64,000 bases of DNA, from assembly GCF_016907235.1 (NCBI RefSeq), contig NZ_JAFBBO010000001.1, positions 992,001-1,056,000 on the forward strand, read 5' to 3'. The stretch's first letter is position 1; every line of letters starts with the position of its first letter. The translations under genes were made by a program, and so were the position numbers. The notes below the pieces were generated by a model, which worked only from the letters and a program-made list of their open reading frames with translations, was not told the DNA's origin and made no database searches. The DNA comes from Oerskovia jenensis (GTDB taxonomy: Bacteria > Actinomycetota > Actinomycetes > Actinomycetales > Cellulomonadaceae). Positions 1 to 8,353 of this stretch are shown one piece after another.

Positions 1-86
1 CCGCACCACCCCGCAGGACGCCCGCGCAGCGACTGTGATCCCGCTCACCGGTGGCGGCTCCGTCAGCCTTCCCTACAGTGGGTGGG

Positions 87-1493
87 GTGTCAGCCCCCGC
101 GAACACTGCCGTCCGTGGTGAGCACCAGCACACGCGAGCCGTGGACACGTTGGTGCGCTCCGCCGCTGCCGTCGACCCAGGCAGTCCTCTGCGCCTGTCG
201 AAGCGGACGACGAACCTGTTCCGCCCTCGACGCCCGTCGCCGGGTCCGGGTCTGGACGCGTCGGGGCTCACGGGCGTCGTCTGGATCGACCCCGTGACGG
301 GCACGGCCGACGTGCAGGGCATGTGCACGTACGAGGACCTCGTCGCCGCGACCCTCCCCCACGGCCTGGTCCCGACGGTCGTGCCTCAGCTCCGCACGAT
401 CACGGTGGGTGGCGCCCTCGCGGGGCTCGGCATCGAGTCGAGCTCGCTGCGCAACGGCCTGCCGCACGAGGCGGTCGTGGAGCTCGACGTCCTGACGCCG
501 TCCGGCGAGCTCGTCACGGCCGGGCCGACGGGCGAGCACGCCGACCTCTTCCACGCGTTCCCCAACTCGTACGGGACCCTCGGGTACGCGACGCGCGTGC
601 GGCTGCGCCTGGACCGGGCCGAGCCGTTCGTCGTGGTCCGCAACGTGCGCTTCGGGTCGGTCGCGGAGGTTGCCGCTGCGGTGGGCAAGATCGCGGCGGA
701 CGGGTCGTGGGAGGGGGAACGGGTCGACTTCTGCGACGGCGTCCTGTTCGGCCCGGGCGAGGCGTACCTGTGCCTGGGCCGCTTCGCGTCGCGCGAGCAG
801 GCGCAGCGGCTCGCCCCTGCGCCGAGCGACTACACGGGGCAGCGGATCTACTACCGCTCGGTGCGCGAGCGGTCGATCGACGTCCTGCGCACGATCGACT
901 ACCTGTGGCGCTGGGACACCGACTGGTTCTGGTGCTCGCGCGCTCTCGGGGTCCAGAACCCGGTGGTGCGCAGGCTCTGGCCGCGTCGGTGGCGACGTTC
1001 GGACGTCTACCGCCGGCTCGTGGGCCTCGACGAGCGCCTGGACCTGACGGGCCGGCTCGCGGACCTGCGGCGTCGGCCCCGTGCCGAGCGCGTGGTCCAG
1101 GACGTCGAGGTGCCGCTCGACCAGCTCGAGAGCTTCATGGCGTGGTTCACGGGCCACGTCCCCATGACGCCCGTGTGGTTGTGCCCCCTGCGGCTCACCT
1201 CGCCCGAGCCGTGGCCGCTGTACCCGCTCGAGCCACGGCGGGTGTACGTGAACGTGGGTTTCTGGGGCGGCGTCCCGATCGCACCGGGGGCCCGCGACGG
1301 CGACGTGAACCGTCAGATCGAGATGGCGGTCGCGGTCCGCCACGGTCACAAGTCGCTCTACTCCACGTCGACGTACGGCCGCGAGACGTTCGACACCCTC
1401 TACGGCGGCCTCGACTACGCGGCGGTCAAGGAGCGGTACGACCCGGCGGGACGCACGCCGACGCTCTACGAGAAGGCGGTGCTGGGAGCATGA
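87..1493 (+). CDS. FAD-binding oxidoreductase, candidate 10-methylene fatty acyl reductase (TmsA/BfaA-like)
   Basis: About 468 aa. The first 150 residues form an FAD-linked oxidase (PCMH-type) domain: a stretch around TVGGALAGLGIESSS is the usual pyrophosphate-binding signature, as in DprE1 and sterol delta-24 reductase relatives. The gene overlaps the next, a CFA-type methyltransferase, by 4 bases. Actinobacteria use such a pair (mycobacterial Rv0449c/Rv0447c, TmsA/TmsB) to make 10-methyl branched fatty acids: the methyltransferase makes a 10-methylene acyl chain and the flavoprotein reduces it. That role is inferred from pairing. Start: GTG 87 is preferred over GTG 51 because TACAGT (74-79) lies 7 bases ahead, the leaderless arrangement common in this window. 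Confidence 0.8.
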   Translation: MSAPANTAVRGEHQHTRAVDTLVRSAAAVDPGSPLRLSKRTTNLFRPRRPSPGPGLDASGLTGVVWIDPVTGTADVQGMCTYEDLVAATLPHGLVPTVVPQLRTITVGGALAGLGIESSSLRNGLPHEAVVELDVLTPSGELVTAGPTGEHADLFHAFPNSYGTLGYATRVRLRLDRAEPFVVVRNVRFGSVAEVAAAVGKIAADGSWEGERVDFCDGVLFGPGEAYLCLGRFASREQAQRLAPAPSDYTGQRIYYRSVRERSIDVLRTIDYLWRWDTDWFWCSRALGVQNPVVRRLWPRRWRRSDVYRRLVGLDERLDLTGRLADLRRRPRAERVVQDVEVPLDQLESFMAWFTGHVPMTPVWLCPLRLTSPEPWPLYPLEPRRVYVNVGFWGGVPIAPGARDGDVNRQIEMAVAVRHGHKSLYSTSTYGRETFDTLYGGLDYAAVKERYDPAGRTPTLYEKAVLGA

Positions 1494-2764
1494 CGCAGAT
1501 CGCGGTGGCCGAGATCCTCGACCGGCTGACGGAGGGACCGCTGCCGTTCGGCTTCAGCGCGTACGACGGTTCGAGCGCCGGTCCGGCCGACGCCCCGGTC
1601 CACGTGCACCTGGCGAACGAGCGGGGCCTGCGGTACGTCGCGACGTCGCCCGGTGGGCTGGGCCTCGGTCGTGCGTACGTCGCGGGCGACCTGCAGGTGG
1701 ACGGCGTGCCGGGCGGGGACCCGTACCCGTTGCTCAAGGCTGCTGCCGACGGGCTGCGGTTGCGCCGCCCGACTCCCGCCGAGGTCGCGCGGTGGGCACG
1801 CGGTCTGGGTCTGGGCGTCCTGCGGCCCCCCGCACCGCCGCCCGAGGAGCACCTGTCGCGCCTGCGTCGGCTGACCGAAGGGCTGCGGCACTCGCGGCAG
1901 CGGGACGCCGAGGCGATCAGCCACCACTACGACGTCTCGAACACGTTCTACGAGCACGTCCTGGGCCCGTCCATGACGTACACGTGCGCGTGCTTCCCCA
2001 CGCCGCAGTCGACGCTCGAGGAGGCGCAGGAGCACAAGTACGCACTCGTCGCGGGCAAGCTGGGGCTGCACCCGGGCATGCGGCTGCTCGACGTCGGGTG
2101 CGGCTGGGGCGGGATGGTCCGGCACGCGGCCCGCTCCGGGGTCCGGGCTCTGGGGGTCACGCTGTCCCGGCAGCAGGCCGGGTGGGCGCAGGCCCGGATC
2201 GAGGCCGAGGGGCTGTCCGACCTCGCGGAGGTCCGGTACGGCGACTATCGCGACGTGACCGACGGCGGCTTCGACGCCGTGAGCTCGATCGGGCTGACCG
2301 AGCACATCGGGGTCGCGAACTACCGTGCGTACTTCACGTTCCTCCAGGGGCGCCTGCGTGACGGCGGCCGGTTGCTCAACCACTCGATCACGCGCCCGAC
2401 GAACACGGCCCGTCCCCGCGCGGGCGGCTTCATCGACCGGTACGTCTTCCCTGACGGCGAGCTCACGGGCTCGGGTCGGATCATCTCGACCATGCAGGAC
2501 GTGGGCCTCGAGGTGCGGCACGAGGAGAACCTGCGCGAGCACTACGCGATGACCTTGCGCGAGTGGGGTGCGAACCTCACGCGCCACTGGGACGAGTGCG
2601 TGGCCGACGTCGGGATCGGTACGGCCCGCGTGTGGGGCCTGTACATGGCGGGGTCGCGGCTCGCGTTCGAGCGCAACGAGATCCAGCTCCACCAGGTGCT
2701 CGCGGTGCGCCCCGAACCCGGCGGGGCGTCGGGCTTCCCGCTGCGCCCGGACTGGACCCCGTAG
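1490..2764 (+). CDS. cyclopropane-fatty-acyl-phospholipid synthase family SAM methyltransferase (TmsB/UfaA1-like)
   Basis: 424 aa, the usual size of the CFA synthase family. Visible signatures are SHHYDVSNTFYEHVLGPSM (from residue 144), the SAM-binding loop LLDVGCGWGG (about residue 200), SIGLTEHIG and the Gly-rich C-terminal half. It transfers a methyl group from S-adenosylmethionine to the double bond of an acyl chain in a phospholipid. ATGA overlap with the upstream flavoprotein gene means coupled translation. The partner points to 10-methyl(ene) branching rather than a cyclopropane ring, but the sequence alone does not settle this. Confidence 0.88.
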   Translation: MTQIAVAEILDRLTEGPLPFGFSAYDGSSAGPADAPVHVHLANERGLRYVATSPGGLGLGRAYVAGDLQVDGVPGGDPYPLLKAAADGLRLRRPTPAEVARWARGLGLGVLRPPAPPPEEHLSRLRRLTEGLRHSRQRDAEAISHHYDVSNTFYEHVLGPSMTYTCACFPTPQSTLEEAQEHKYALVAGKLGLHPGMRLLDVGCGWGGMVRHAARSGVRALGVTLSRQQAGWAQARIEAEGLSDLAEVRYGDYRDVTDGGFDAVSSIGLTEHIGVANYRAYFTFLQGRLRDGGRLLNHSITRPTNTARPRAGGFIDRYVFPDGELTGSGRIISTMQDVGLEVRHEENLREHYAMTLREWGANLTRHWDECVADVGIGTARVWGLYMAGSRLAFERNEIQLHQVLAVRPEPGGASGFPLRPDWTP

Positions 2765-2813
2765 GCCCGACGGCGTCCCGCACAGTGGCCTGCTCGCCCA
2801 CGCCGGGCGAGAG

Positions 2814-3296
2814 TCAGGCCCGCACCGCTGGACGCACGTGGAACCACAGGGTGTTCGCCCAGCCCCACCCTCGCTCGGCTGCTTCGCGGTCCCGGCGGGC
2901 GACGAGCTCGACGTGGAGGTCGTCCGGCGGTCCCCAGGGCGTGGTCGGGTACGGGAGGTGGAGGCGGTCGCTGGTGTCAGGTCCCAGGAGGAGATGCTTC
3001 TCGCCGAGCACGTAGATCGACGGCGGTTCGTCCACGTCGAGCACCAGGTCGTGGAGCTCGGGCCTGCGCCGAGGCGGGTCCTCGGACTCGACCAGCGGTA
3101 TGGCCAGGGCTACCCGACAGGCAGCCGACTGGCCGCGGGTCGCCGTCACGAGGGTCTCGAGGACGCGGGGGACGTCCGCGAGCCCGTCCCAGCCCCAGCC
3201 CAGCTCGTCGAGATGCCTCGTGTCGAAGTGGTGGGGCACCTGTCCTGCCTGGATGCGACCGACAGCGGTCTCCAGCCAGGTTATCGTGTCGCTCAT
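2814..3296 (-). CDS. hypothetical protein
   Basis: 160 aa, acidic and Trp-rich (GWGWDG near the start, GWGWANTLWFH near the end), with no signal peptide or membrane segment. I do not recognise a family. The ATG at 3296 opens MSDTITWLETAVGRIQAG. It lies 137 bases downstream of the SnoaL-like gene in the same direction and converges on the methyltransferase gene, with only 49 bases between stops. Codon use matches the neighbours, so it is probably expressed. Confidence 0.6.
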   Translation of the reverse strand: MSDTITWLETAVGRIQAGQVPHHFDTRHLDELGWGWDGLADVPRVLETLVTATRGQSAACRVALAIPLVESEDPPRRRPELHDLVLDVDEPPSIYVLGEKHLLLGPDTSDRLHLPYPTTPWGPPDDLHVELVARRDREAAERGWGWANTLWFHVRPAVRA

Positions 3297-3433
3297 CGGG
3301 CCTTCCTGGTCGTCGTTCGTGCGGGCGCGAGCATGTCGGCCCCTGCCCCGCCCAGCAGGGTATCGGCGGGCGACTCGTCGGCCGCGGCCCGACGGCGGAG
3401 CTCGCCCGAGCCTACGGGTCCACTCGTCGCGGC

Positions 3434-3826
3434 TCAGGACGCGTCGCGGGCCGCCGTGAGGTGCGTGCGCACGCACCGCCACCCGTCGGGGCCACGGACG
3501 AAGACGTCGGTGATCCACTCGTCGGAGGCGAACGCCTGCCCCTGGTAGTGCCCGGTGTTGGCACCTCGTCCGACGAGGACCGCGGCGTCCCCGAGCGCGC
3601 GCACGCTGCCGGTGATCTTGCTCATCGACTCGTGCGTGAGGTCGCCCGAGCGCACGAGCGCCAGGAAGTCCTCCCGGGACGTGATGCCGTCCTCGCCCAC
3701 GATCTGCCAGTCGTCGGTCATGAATCGGCCGATCGCGTCGGCGTCGTTGGCGACGATGGCCCGTCCCCACGCCGCCTCGACCGCGTCCAGCGCGTTCCGG
3801 AGGTCGTCCTCGGTGCCGTGTCCCAT
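3434..3826 (-). CDS. SnoaL/DUF4440-like nuclear transport factor 2 family protein
   Basis: 130 aa. N-terminal helices (LRNALDAVEAAWGRAIVAND), then RFMTDDWQIVGEDG, then beta-strands with VTDVFV-like and GWRCVRTHLTAA segments: the cone-shaped alpha+beta NTF2 fold of DUF4440/SnoaL proteins. Such proteins are small ligand-binding or ketosteroid-isomerase-like enzymes, and no specific substrate can be read here. Start ATG 3826; GGAGG in the complementary strand lies just ahead. Confidence 0.72.
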   Translation of the reverse strand: MGHGTEDDLRNALDAVEAAWGRAIVANDADAIGRFMTDDWQIVGEDGITSREDFLALVRSGDLTHESMSKITGSVRALGDAAVLVGRGANTGHYQGQAFASDEWITDVFVRGPDGWRCVRTHLTAARDAS

Positions 3827-3989
3827 GCCACCCTCCTGGTGCTGACGGAGCTGCCCTGACGGGCTGCTCGGGACCTTCGTCCCGAGGCTCGGAACCGTTG
3901 GACCCTACGCTCCGCGGGGCCTCGCTCGATCACGGTTCCCGCCGTTGACACTCTGTCATCTCCGCGTGACGGAGGCCACAGTTTCTCGC

Positions 3990-4007
3990 TTGTGAAGGCA
4001 TTCACAA
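3990..4007. promoter_or_regulatory. Rex-type operator, perfect palindrome
   Basis: TTGTGAAGGCATTCACAA is a perfect 7+4+7 inverted repeat matching the Rex consensus TTGTGAAnnnnTTCACAA. Rex senses NADH/NAD+ and represses respiratory genes when NAD+ is plentiful. The site lies 113 bases before the ATG of the small membrane protein at 4121. Its right half (TTCACA, 4001-4006) could serve as a -35 with TTATCG (4024-4029) as a weak -10. A near-identical site precedes cydA at 26418. Confidence 0.75.
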
Positions 4008-4120
4008 GGTCTGTAGGGTCGACTTATCGAAGCGCTCCCAGCATAGGGATCGCAACGAAGTCAGACCCCTTCTGCACCTCATCTCAGGTCGCCTCGACCT
4101 CTTCTTCTGGGAGTCACACC

Positions 4121-4600
4121 ATGAGCACCAGCACCGCTGGTACCGCCCGGTCCGTCCGCCTCATCGGCCTCGTCACGATGATCGCAGGCCTCGTGCTGCT
4201 GCTCGCCGGCGCAGCCACCTGGGCCACCATCACCTCGCAGCTGGCCGCCGAGAAGATCACGGTCTCCGAGGACGCCTCGATGCTCGCCGGCTCGCCGGTC
4301 CGCGGCCCCTTCAGCGCCTACGCCCAGGCCGAGATCATCAACGAGCACGCGCTCAAGATGAGCGAGGGCAAGACCTACGCCGAGCTCGACAAGGAAGACC
4401 CGACCCGCGCGACGGTCATGAACGGCTCGTTCCTCCGCGCCTCGCTCTTCACCTCGGTCGTCTCCTACGGCGTCAGCGCACTGGTCATGGGTCTCGGTGT
4501 CCTGTTCGGCCTCCTCGGCTACGCCCTGCGTCGCATCGGAGCATCCCCCGCACTGAGCACCGGCACCGCGAAGCCCACCCCTGAGGTCGTCAACGCCTGA
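4121..4600 (+). CDS. small two-TM membrane protein, putative Rex regulon member
   Basis: 159 aa. Transmembrane segments at about residues 12-37 (LIGLVTMIAGLVLLLAGAAT) and 108-132 (VSYGVSALVMGLGVLFGLLG) flank an exported loop of about 70 residues rich in Glu/Lys. Similar proteins in related genomes are sometimes mislabelled aromatic ring-opening dioxygenase LigA, but no enzymatic motif is visible. GGGAG (4109-4113) sits 7 bases before the ATG. A perfect Rex-like operator upstream suggests induction when NADH accumulates or oxygen is low. Function unknown. Confidence 0.7.
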   Translation: MSTSTAGTARSVRLIGLVTMIAGLVLLLAGAATWATITSQLAAEKITVSEDASMLAGSPVRGPFSAYAQAEIINEHALKMSEGKTYAELDKEDPTRATVMNGSFLRASLFTSVVSYGVSALVMGLGVLFGLLGYALRRIGASPALSTGTAKPTPEVVNA

Positions 4601-4658
4601 CGCACCGCACCAGCACGACCAGCTCGGCAGATCACCCGGCAAGAATCTCCCGGCATGG

Positions 4659-4693
4659 TGAAGGCCCGACGAGCAACCGCTCGCCGGGCCTTC
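4659..4693. terminator. bidirectional hairpin terminator
   Basis: TGAAGGCCCG pairs with CGGGCCTTCA, extended inward by CGAGC/GCTCG around an AACC loop. It lies between the converging membrane-protein gene (ends 4600) and the ATP-grasp gene (ends 4749). Confidence 0.8.
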
Positions 4694-4748
4694 ATCACGT
4701 CCAGGGTCGGACGCCGTGACGTGCGCCCACCGGTCGAGGACCGGTCGG

Positions 4749-5669
4749 TCAGACCTCGGGGGTCGACCCGAGCCGCCCCGCCACCGCGTCGACGAAGCGG
4801 TCGAGCGACCCCTTGCCGAGCGAGAAGAAGAGCGAGGGCTCGGTGAGCTCGGCCTCGATGACCATGGGCGCGCCGTCGTCCCCGTTCACGAGGTCGACGC
4901 GTGCGTAGAGGTTCGGCTCCTGCCCGGGGACGGCCTGCGCCGCGACCGCGAGCGCCTGCTGGGCGACCGCGAGCTGCTCGGGAGTCGCCTCGAAGCGGCT
5001 CATCTCCTCCTGCTTGTACAGGCCCTGGGTGGGACGGTGCGGGCCCGTGAGCAGCGCGTTCTTGCGGACCGCGTGCGAGAACTCGCCGTCGATGAAGATC
5101 AGGCCGGTCTCGCCCGCGGTGTCGACGCTGCGGACGTACGGCTGGACCATGACCTGACGGCCGGAGGCGAGGAGGTTCTTGGCGTGCTGGATCGCGAGGC
5201 CGCGCGAGTGCGCCTCGCCCGACTGGTAGCGCCCGGTGTCCTTGGCGCCGGCGCTCACGACGGGCTTGATGACGAAGTCCCCCTGGGCCGGCAGGCGCGT
5301 GTGGATGGCACGCGAGGACAGGTTCTGGCTCGGGTCGAGCCAGAGCGTCGGGATGACCGGGACGCCCTGCTCCTCGAGCTCCTTGAGGTAGCGCTTGTCG
5401 GTGTTCCAGCTGATGACCGCGGCGGGGTTGAGCACGCGGCCCGCACGCTCGGCCCAGGCGACGAACTCGTCGCGGCGCGGGGCGTAGTCCCAGGCCGAGC
5501 GCACGACGACCGCGTCGAACGAGGCCCAGTCGACCGACTCGTCGTCCCAGACCGACGGCACGGCTTCGATCCCCCGGGCGGCGAGCGCTCCCACGAGGGG
5601 GGCGTCGTCGGGATCGAGGCGGGGCAGGACGGAGCAGGTGGCGAGGGCGATGCGCGCTGTGGTGGTCAC
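4749..5669 (-). CDS. ATP-grasp domain protein (RimK/glutathione-synthetase-like)
   Basis: 306 aa. It begins with a Rossmann-like preATP-grasp half (IALATCSVLPRLDPDDAPLV), then NTDKRYLKELEEQGVPVIPT, FVIKPVVSAGAKDT (ATP-binding Lys and loop), QPYV and the metal-binding acidic C-terminal part VIEAELTEPSLFF. Such enzymes join a carboxylate to an amine through an acyl-phosphate; the substrates are not readable. It stands alone, with no partner biosynthetic gene nearby. GTG 5669 is chosen because TAGGCT lies 7 bases upstream on the same strand (leaderless); a longer reading to 5705 lacks support. Confidence 0.8.
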   Translation of the reverse strand: MTTTARIALATCSVLPRLDPDDAPLVGALAARGIEAVPSVWDDESVDWASFDAVVVRSAWDYAPRRDEFVAWAERAGRVLNPAAVISWNTDKRYLKELEEQGVPVIPTLWLDPSQNLSSRAIHTRLPAQGDFVIKPVVSAGAKDTGRYQSGEAHSRGLAIQHAKNLLASGRQVMVQPYVRSVDTAGETGLIFIDGEFSHAVRKNALLTGPHRPTQGLYKQEEMSRFEATPEQLAVAQQALAVAAQAVPGQEPNLYARVDLVNGDDGAPMVIEAELTEPSLFFSLGKGSLDRFVDAVAGRLGSTPEV

Positions 5670-5735
5670 GCGTACGAGCCTAGACGCCCCGCGCGCGCCG
5701 TACACGCGCGGGCGGTGAGATCTCCGTCGCGCCCG

Positions 5736-6782
5736 CTAGACCGCGGCGGCGTCCGCGGTGCGCCGCAGCGCGGCGAGGATCCCGTCCGCGGTCAGGGACC
5801 CGACGACGTCGCCCGCCTCGTCCGCGACGGGCACCCGGCCCATCGCGGAGCCGGGCAGCGCCGCGATCGCCTCGAAGGCGACGGACAGCGGCGCGCCCAG
5901 GCGGATCGCGTCGGGGGCGGGCGCGGAGATGAGGTCCGCACCCTCGAGGTCCGCGCGCTGCACCATGGCCAGCCCGAGCATGCGGACCGGCGCGCCCTCC
6001 CCGATGAACTCCCGGACGGCGTCGCTCGCGGGGTGCGCCAGGACCGTCAGGGGCTCGGCGAGCTGTTCGAGGTGGCCGCCGAAGCTGAAGACCGCGATGC
6101 GGTCGGCGAGGTGGACGGCCTCGTCGATGTCGTGGGTCACGAACAGGACGGTGGTCCCGAGCTCGCGCTGGATGCGCCGGAACTCGGTCTGGAGCCGGCG
6201 CCGCCCTGCGGGGTCGACGGCACCGAAGGGCTCGTCCATGAGCAGGACCGGCGGGTCGGTCGCGAGCGCCCGGGCCACGCCGACGCGCTGGCGCTCGCCG
6301 CCCGACAGCTCGTGCGGGTAGCGCTTGGCGTAGGTGTCGGGGGCCAGGCCGACGAGCTCGAGCAGCTCACCGACCCGGGAGCGCGTGCGCGCCTTGTCCC
6401 AGCCGAGCAGCCCGGGGACGGTCGCGACGTTCTGGGCGACCGTGCGGTGCGGGAACAGGCCCACGTTCTGGATCACGTAGCCGATCCGCCGCCGCAGTGC
6501 CACGGGATCGCCCTGCGTGATGTCCTCGCCGCTCAGCAGGATGCGCCCGGCAGAGGGTTCGACGAGACGGTTGGTCATGCGCAGCGTCGTGGACTTCCCG
6601 CAGCCGGAGGGCCCGACGAGCGCGAGCATCTCGTGCTCGCGCACGCTCAGGGACAGGTCGCCCACGGCGACGGTCCCGTTGGGGTACTCCTTGCGGACGC
6701 CGTCGAACACGATGGCCGTCTCGTCGGTGATCGTCGGGAACGCTCTGGTGGCCTCGGTGGTGCCGGTCGGGGTGCTCGCCAT
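5736..6782 (-). CDS. glycine betaine/choline-type ABC transporter ATP-binding protein (OpuCA/ProV-like)
   Basis: 348 aa. Walker A GPSGCGKST, Q-loop region YVIQNVGLFPH, signature LSGGERQRVGVARAL, Walker B LLMDEPFGAVDP and H-loop VTHDIDEA are all intact. A C-terminal CBS-like region (about residues 255-340, ending VVGSLTADGILAAL) is typical of OpuCA and usually senses ionic strength or nucleotides. It powers the two permeases encoded divergently at 6851-8268. TAGCGT lies 6 bases before the ATG, indicating a leaderless start. Confidence 0.9.
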   Translation of the reverse strand: MASTPTGTTEATRAFPTITDETAIVFDGVRKEYPNGTVAVGDLSLSVREHEMLALVGPSGCGKSTTLRMTNRLVEPSAGRILLSGEDITQGDPVALRRRIGYVIQNVGLFPHRTVAQNVATVPGLLGWDKARTRSRVGELLELVGLAPDTYAKRYPHELSGGERQRVGVARALATDPPVLLMDEPFGAVDPAGRRRLQTEFRRIQRELGTTVLFVTHDIDEAVHLADRIAVFSFGGHLEQLAEPLTVLAHPASDAVREFIGEGAPVRMLGLAMVQRADLEGADLISAPAPDAIRLGAPLSVAFEAIAALPGSAMGRVPVADEAGDVVGSLTADGILAALRRTADAAAV

Positions 6783-6850
6783 GCCTCGACGCTACCTGGC
6801 GCGCCACCCCGTCGCGCGAGCGGTGGGTGGCTCGGGATAGGTTCGACGGC

Positions 6851-7591
6851 ATGCCGCCCAACCCGTGGTTCTCGTGGAGCTACGTCCAGAACAACTGGGG
6901 AGAGATCTCCCAGGCGCTCGTCGAGCACACGACGATCACCATCCAGGCCGTGCTCATCGCGCTCGTCATCGCCCTGCCGCTCGCGGCACTCGCGCACCGC
7001 GTGCGCTGGCTCGCGGTCCCCGTGCTCGGCACGACGGGCGTCATGTACACGATCCCCTCGCTCGCACTGTTCTCGATCCTCGTCCCGTTCACGGGCATCG
7101 GTCGGACGCCCGTGCTCATCGGTCTCGTGATGTACGCCCTGCTCATCCTGGTGCGCAACATCCTGGTGGGCCTGCAGGGCGTCGACCCCGACGTGCGCGA
7201 CGCGGCCAAGGGTCTGGGCTACGGTCCCACGCGGCTGCTGACCTCGGTCGAGATCCCCAACGCGCTGCCGAGCATCATGACCGGGGTACGGCTCGCGACG
7301 GTCTCGACCGTGGCGCTCGTCACGGTCGGGTTCGTCGCGGGGTACGGCGGGCTGGGCACCCTGATGTTCCGCGGCTTCCGGTCGAGCTACAACGCCCAGA
7401 TCATGACGGCGACGCTGCTGTGCCTGCTGCTGGCGGTCGTGCTCGACCTGCTCCTCCTGCTGCTGGGCCGGGCCCTGACCCCGTGGTCACGGACCCGTGC
7501 GCCGGGCTCGACGGACCGCTCGACGGGGCGGGGCGCGCGCGAGGCGGCCGTCGCCCACGCGGCCGAAGCGGCGAGCGAGCGGACCGCATGA
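6851..7591 (+). CDS. glycine betaine/choline-type ABC transporter permease (OpuCB-like)
   Basis: 246 aa integral membrane protein with about six helices and the binding-protein-dependent permease motif LLTSVEIPNALPSIMTGVRLATVS (EAA loop that docks on the ATPase). The N-terminus NPWFSWSYVQNNWGEI is typical of the OpuCB branch. ATG 6851 follows TAGGTT (6838-6843) by 7 bases, so transcription probably starts at the codon. It overlaps the next permease gene by 4 bases. The C-terminus carries an Arg/Ala-rich tail. Confidence 0.9.
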   Translation: MPPNPWFSWSYVQNNWGEISQALVEHTTITIQAVLIALVIALPLAALAHRVRWLAVPVLGTTGVMYTIPSLALFSILVPFTGIGRTPVLIGLVMYALLILVRNILVGLQGVDPDVRDAAKGLGYGPTRLLTSVEIPNALPSIMTGVRLATVSTVALVTVGFVAGYGGLGTLMFRGFRSSYNAQIMTATLLCLLLAVVLDLLLLLLGRALTPWSRTRAPGSTDRSTGRGAREAAVAHAAEAASERTA

Positions 7592-8268
7592 ACGTCGTCC
7601 AGGAAGCCCTGATCTGGCTCAACGACCCGCTCAACTGGACGGGACCCGACGGGCTGCTCGTGCGCACGGGCGAGCACCTGGAGATGACCGCGATCGCGGT
7701 CCTGCTGGCGGCGCTCATCGCGCTGCCCGCGGGGATCTGGCTCGGCCACTCGGGCAAGGGCGCGGGTCCGACGATCGTGGTCGTGAACACCTCGCGCGCC
7801 CTGCCGACGTTCGGGATCCTGCTGATCCTCGCGGCAGGCGGGCTGTTCGGGGATCGCGCCGCGGTCATCTCGGCCGTGATCTTCGCCATCCCGCTCATCC
7901 TCGCCAACGCCTACACGGGCGTCGCCGAGGTCGACCCCGACGTCAAGGACGCTGCCCGTGGCATGGGCATGAGCTCGCAGCGCTCGCTGTGGCTCGTCGA
8001 GGTGCCGCTCGCGGTGCCGTTGATCGCCGCCGGGCTGCGGACCGCGATCGTGCAGGTCATCGCGGTGCTCACGCTCGCGGCGTTCGTCGGCGGCGGGGGG
8101 CTCGGCGTCCCCCTGCGGGTCGGGTTCTCGAACCAGCGTTACGGGCAGGTCCTCGCGGTCGGCGTCGTGATCGCGGTGCTCTGCCTCGTGGTGGACGCGG
8201 TGCTGGCCCTCGTCCAGCGCGCGGTGACGCCCGCGCCGCTGCGCGTGAAGGCGGGCACCGTGCGCTGA
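7588..8268 (+). CDS. glycine betaine/choline-type ABC transporter permease (OpuCD-like)
   Basis: 226 aa, second permease of the importer. The EAA-type loop LWLVEVPLAVPLIAAGLRTA and the preceding EVDPDVKDAARGMGM match the OpuCB/OpuCD family. ATGA overlap with the first permease gives coupled translation, and the two probably form the transmembrane heterodimer. The lipoprotein gene follows 85 bases downstream. Confidence 0.9.
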   Translation: MNVVQEALIWLNDPLNWTGPDGLLVRTGEHLEMTAIAVLLAALIALPAGIWLGHSGKGAGPTIVVVNTSRALPTFGILLILAAGGLFGDRAAVISAVIFAIPLILANAYTGVAEVDPDVKDAARGMGMSSQRSLWLVEVPLAVPLIAAGLRTAIVQVIAVLTLAAFVGGGGLGVPLRVGFSNQRYGQVLAVGVVIAVLCLVVDAVLALVQRAVTPAPLRVKAGTVR

Positions 8269-8353
8269 GGCGGCCTCGGGTTGCCGGTGCCCTCCCCGGG
8301 GGGTGGAATGGGTTGTCCGTGCGAGCCGACGACCCGAGAGGCACCTGACACCC

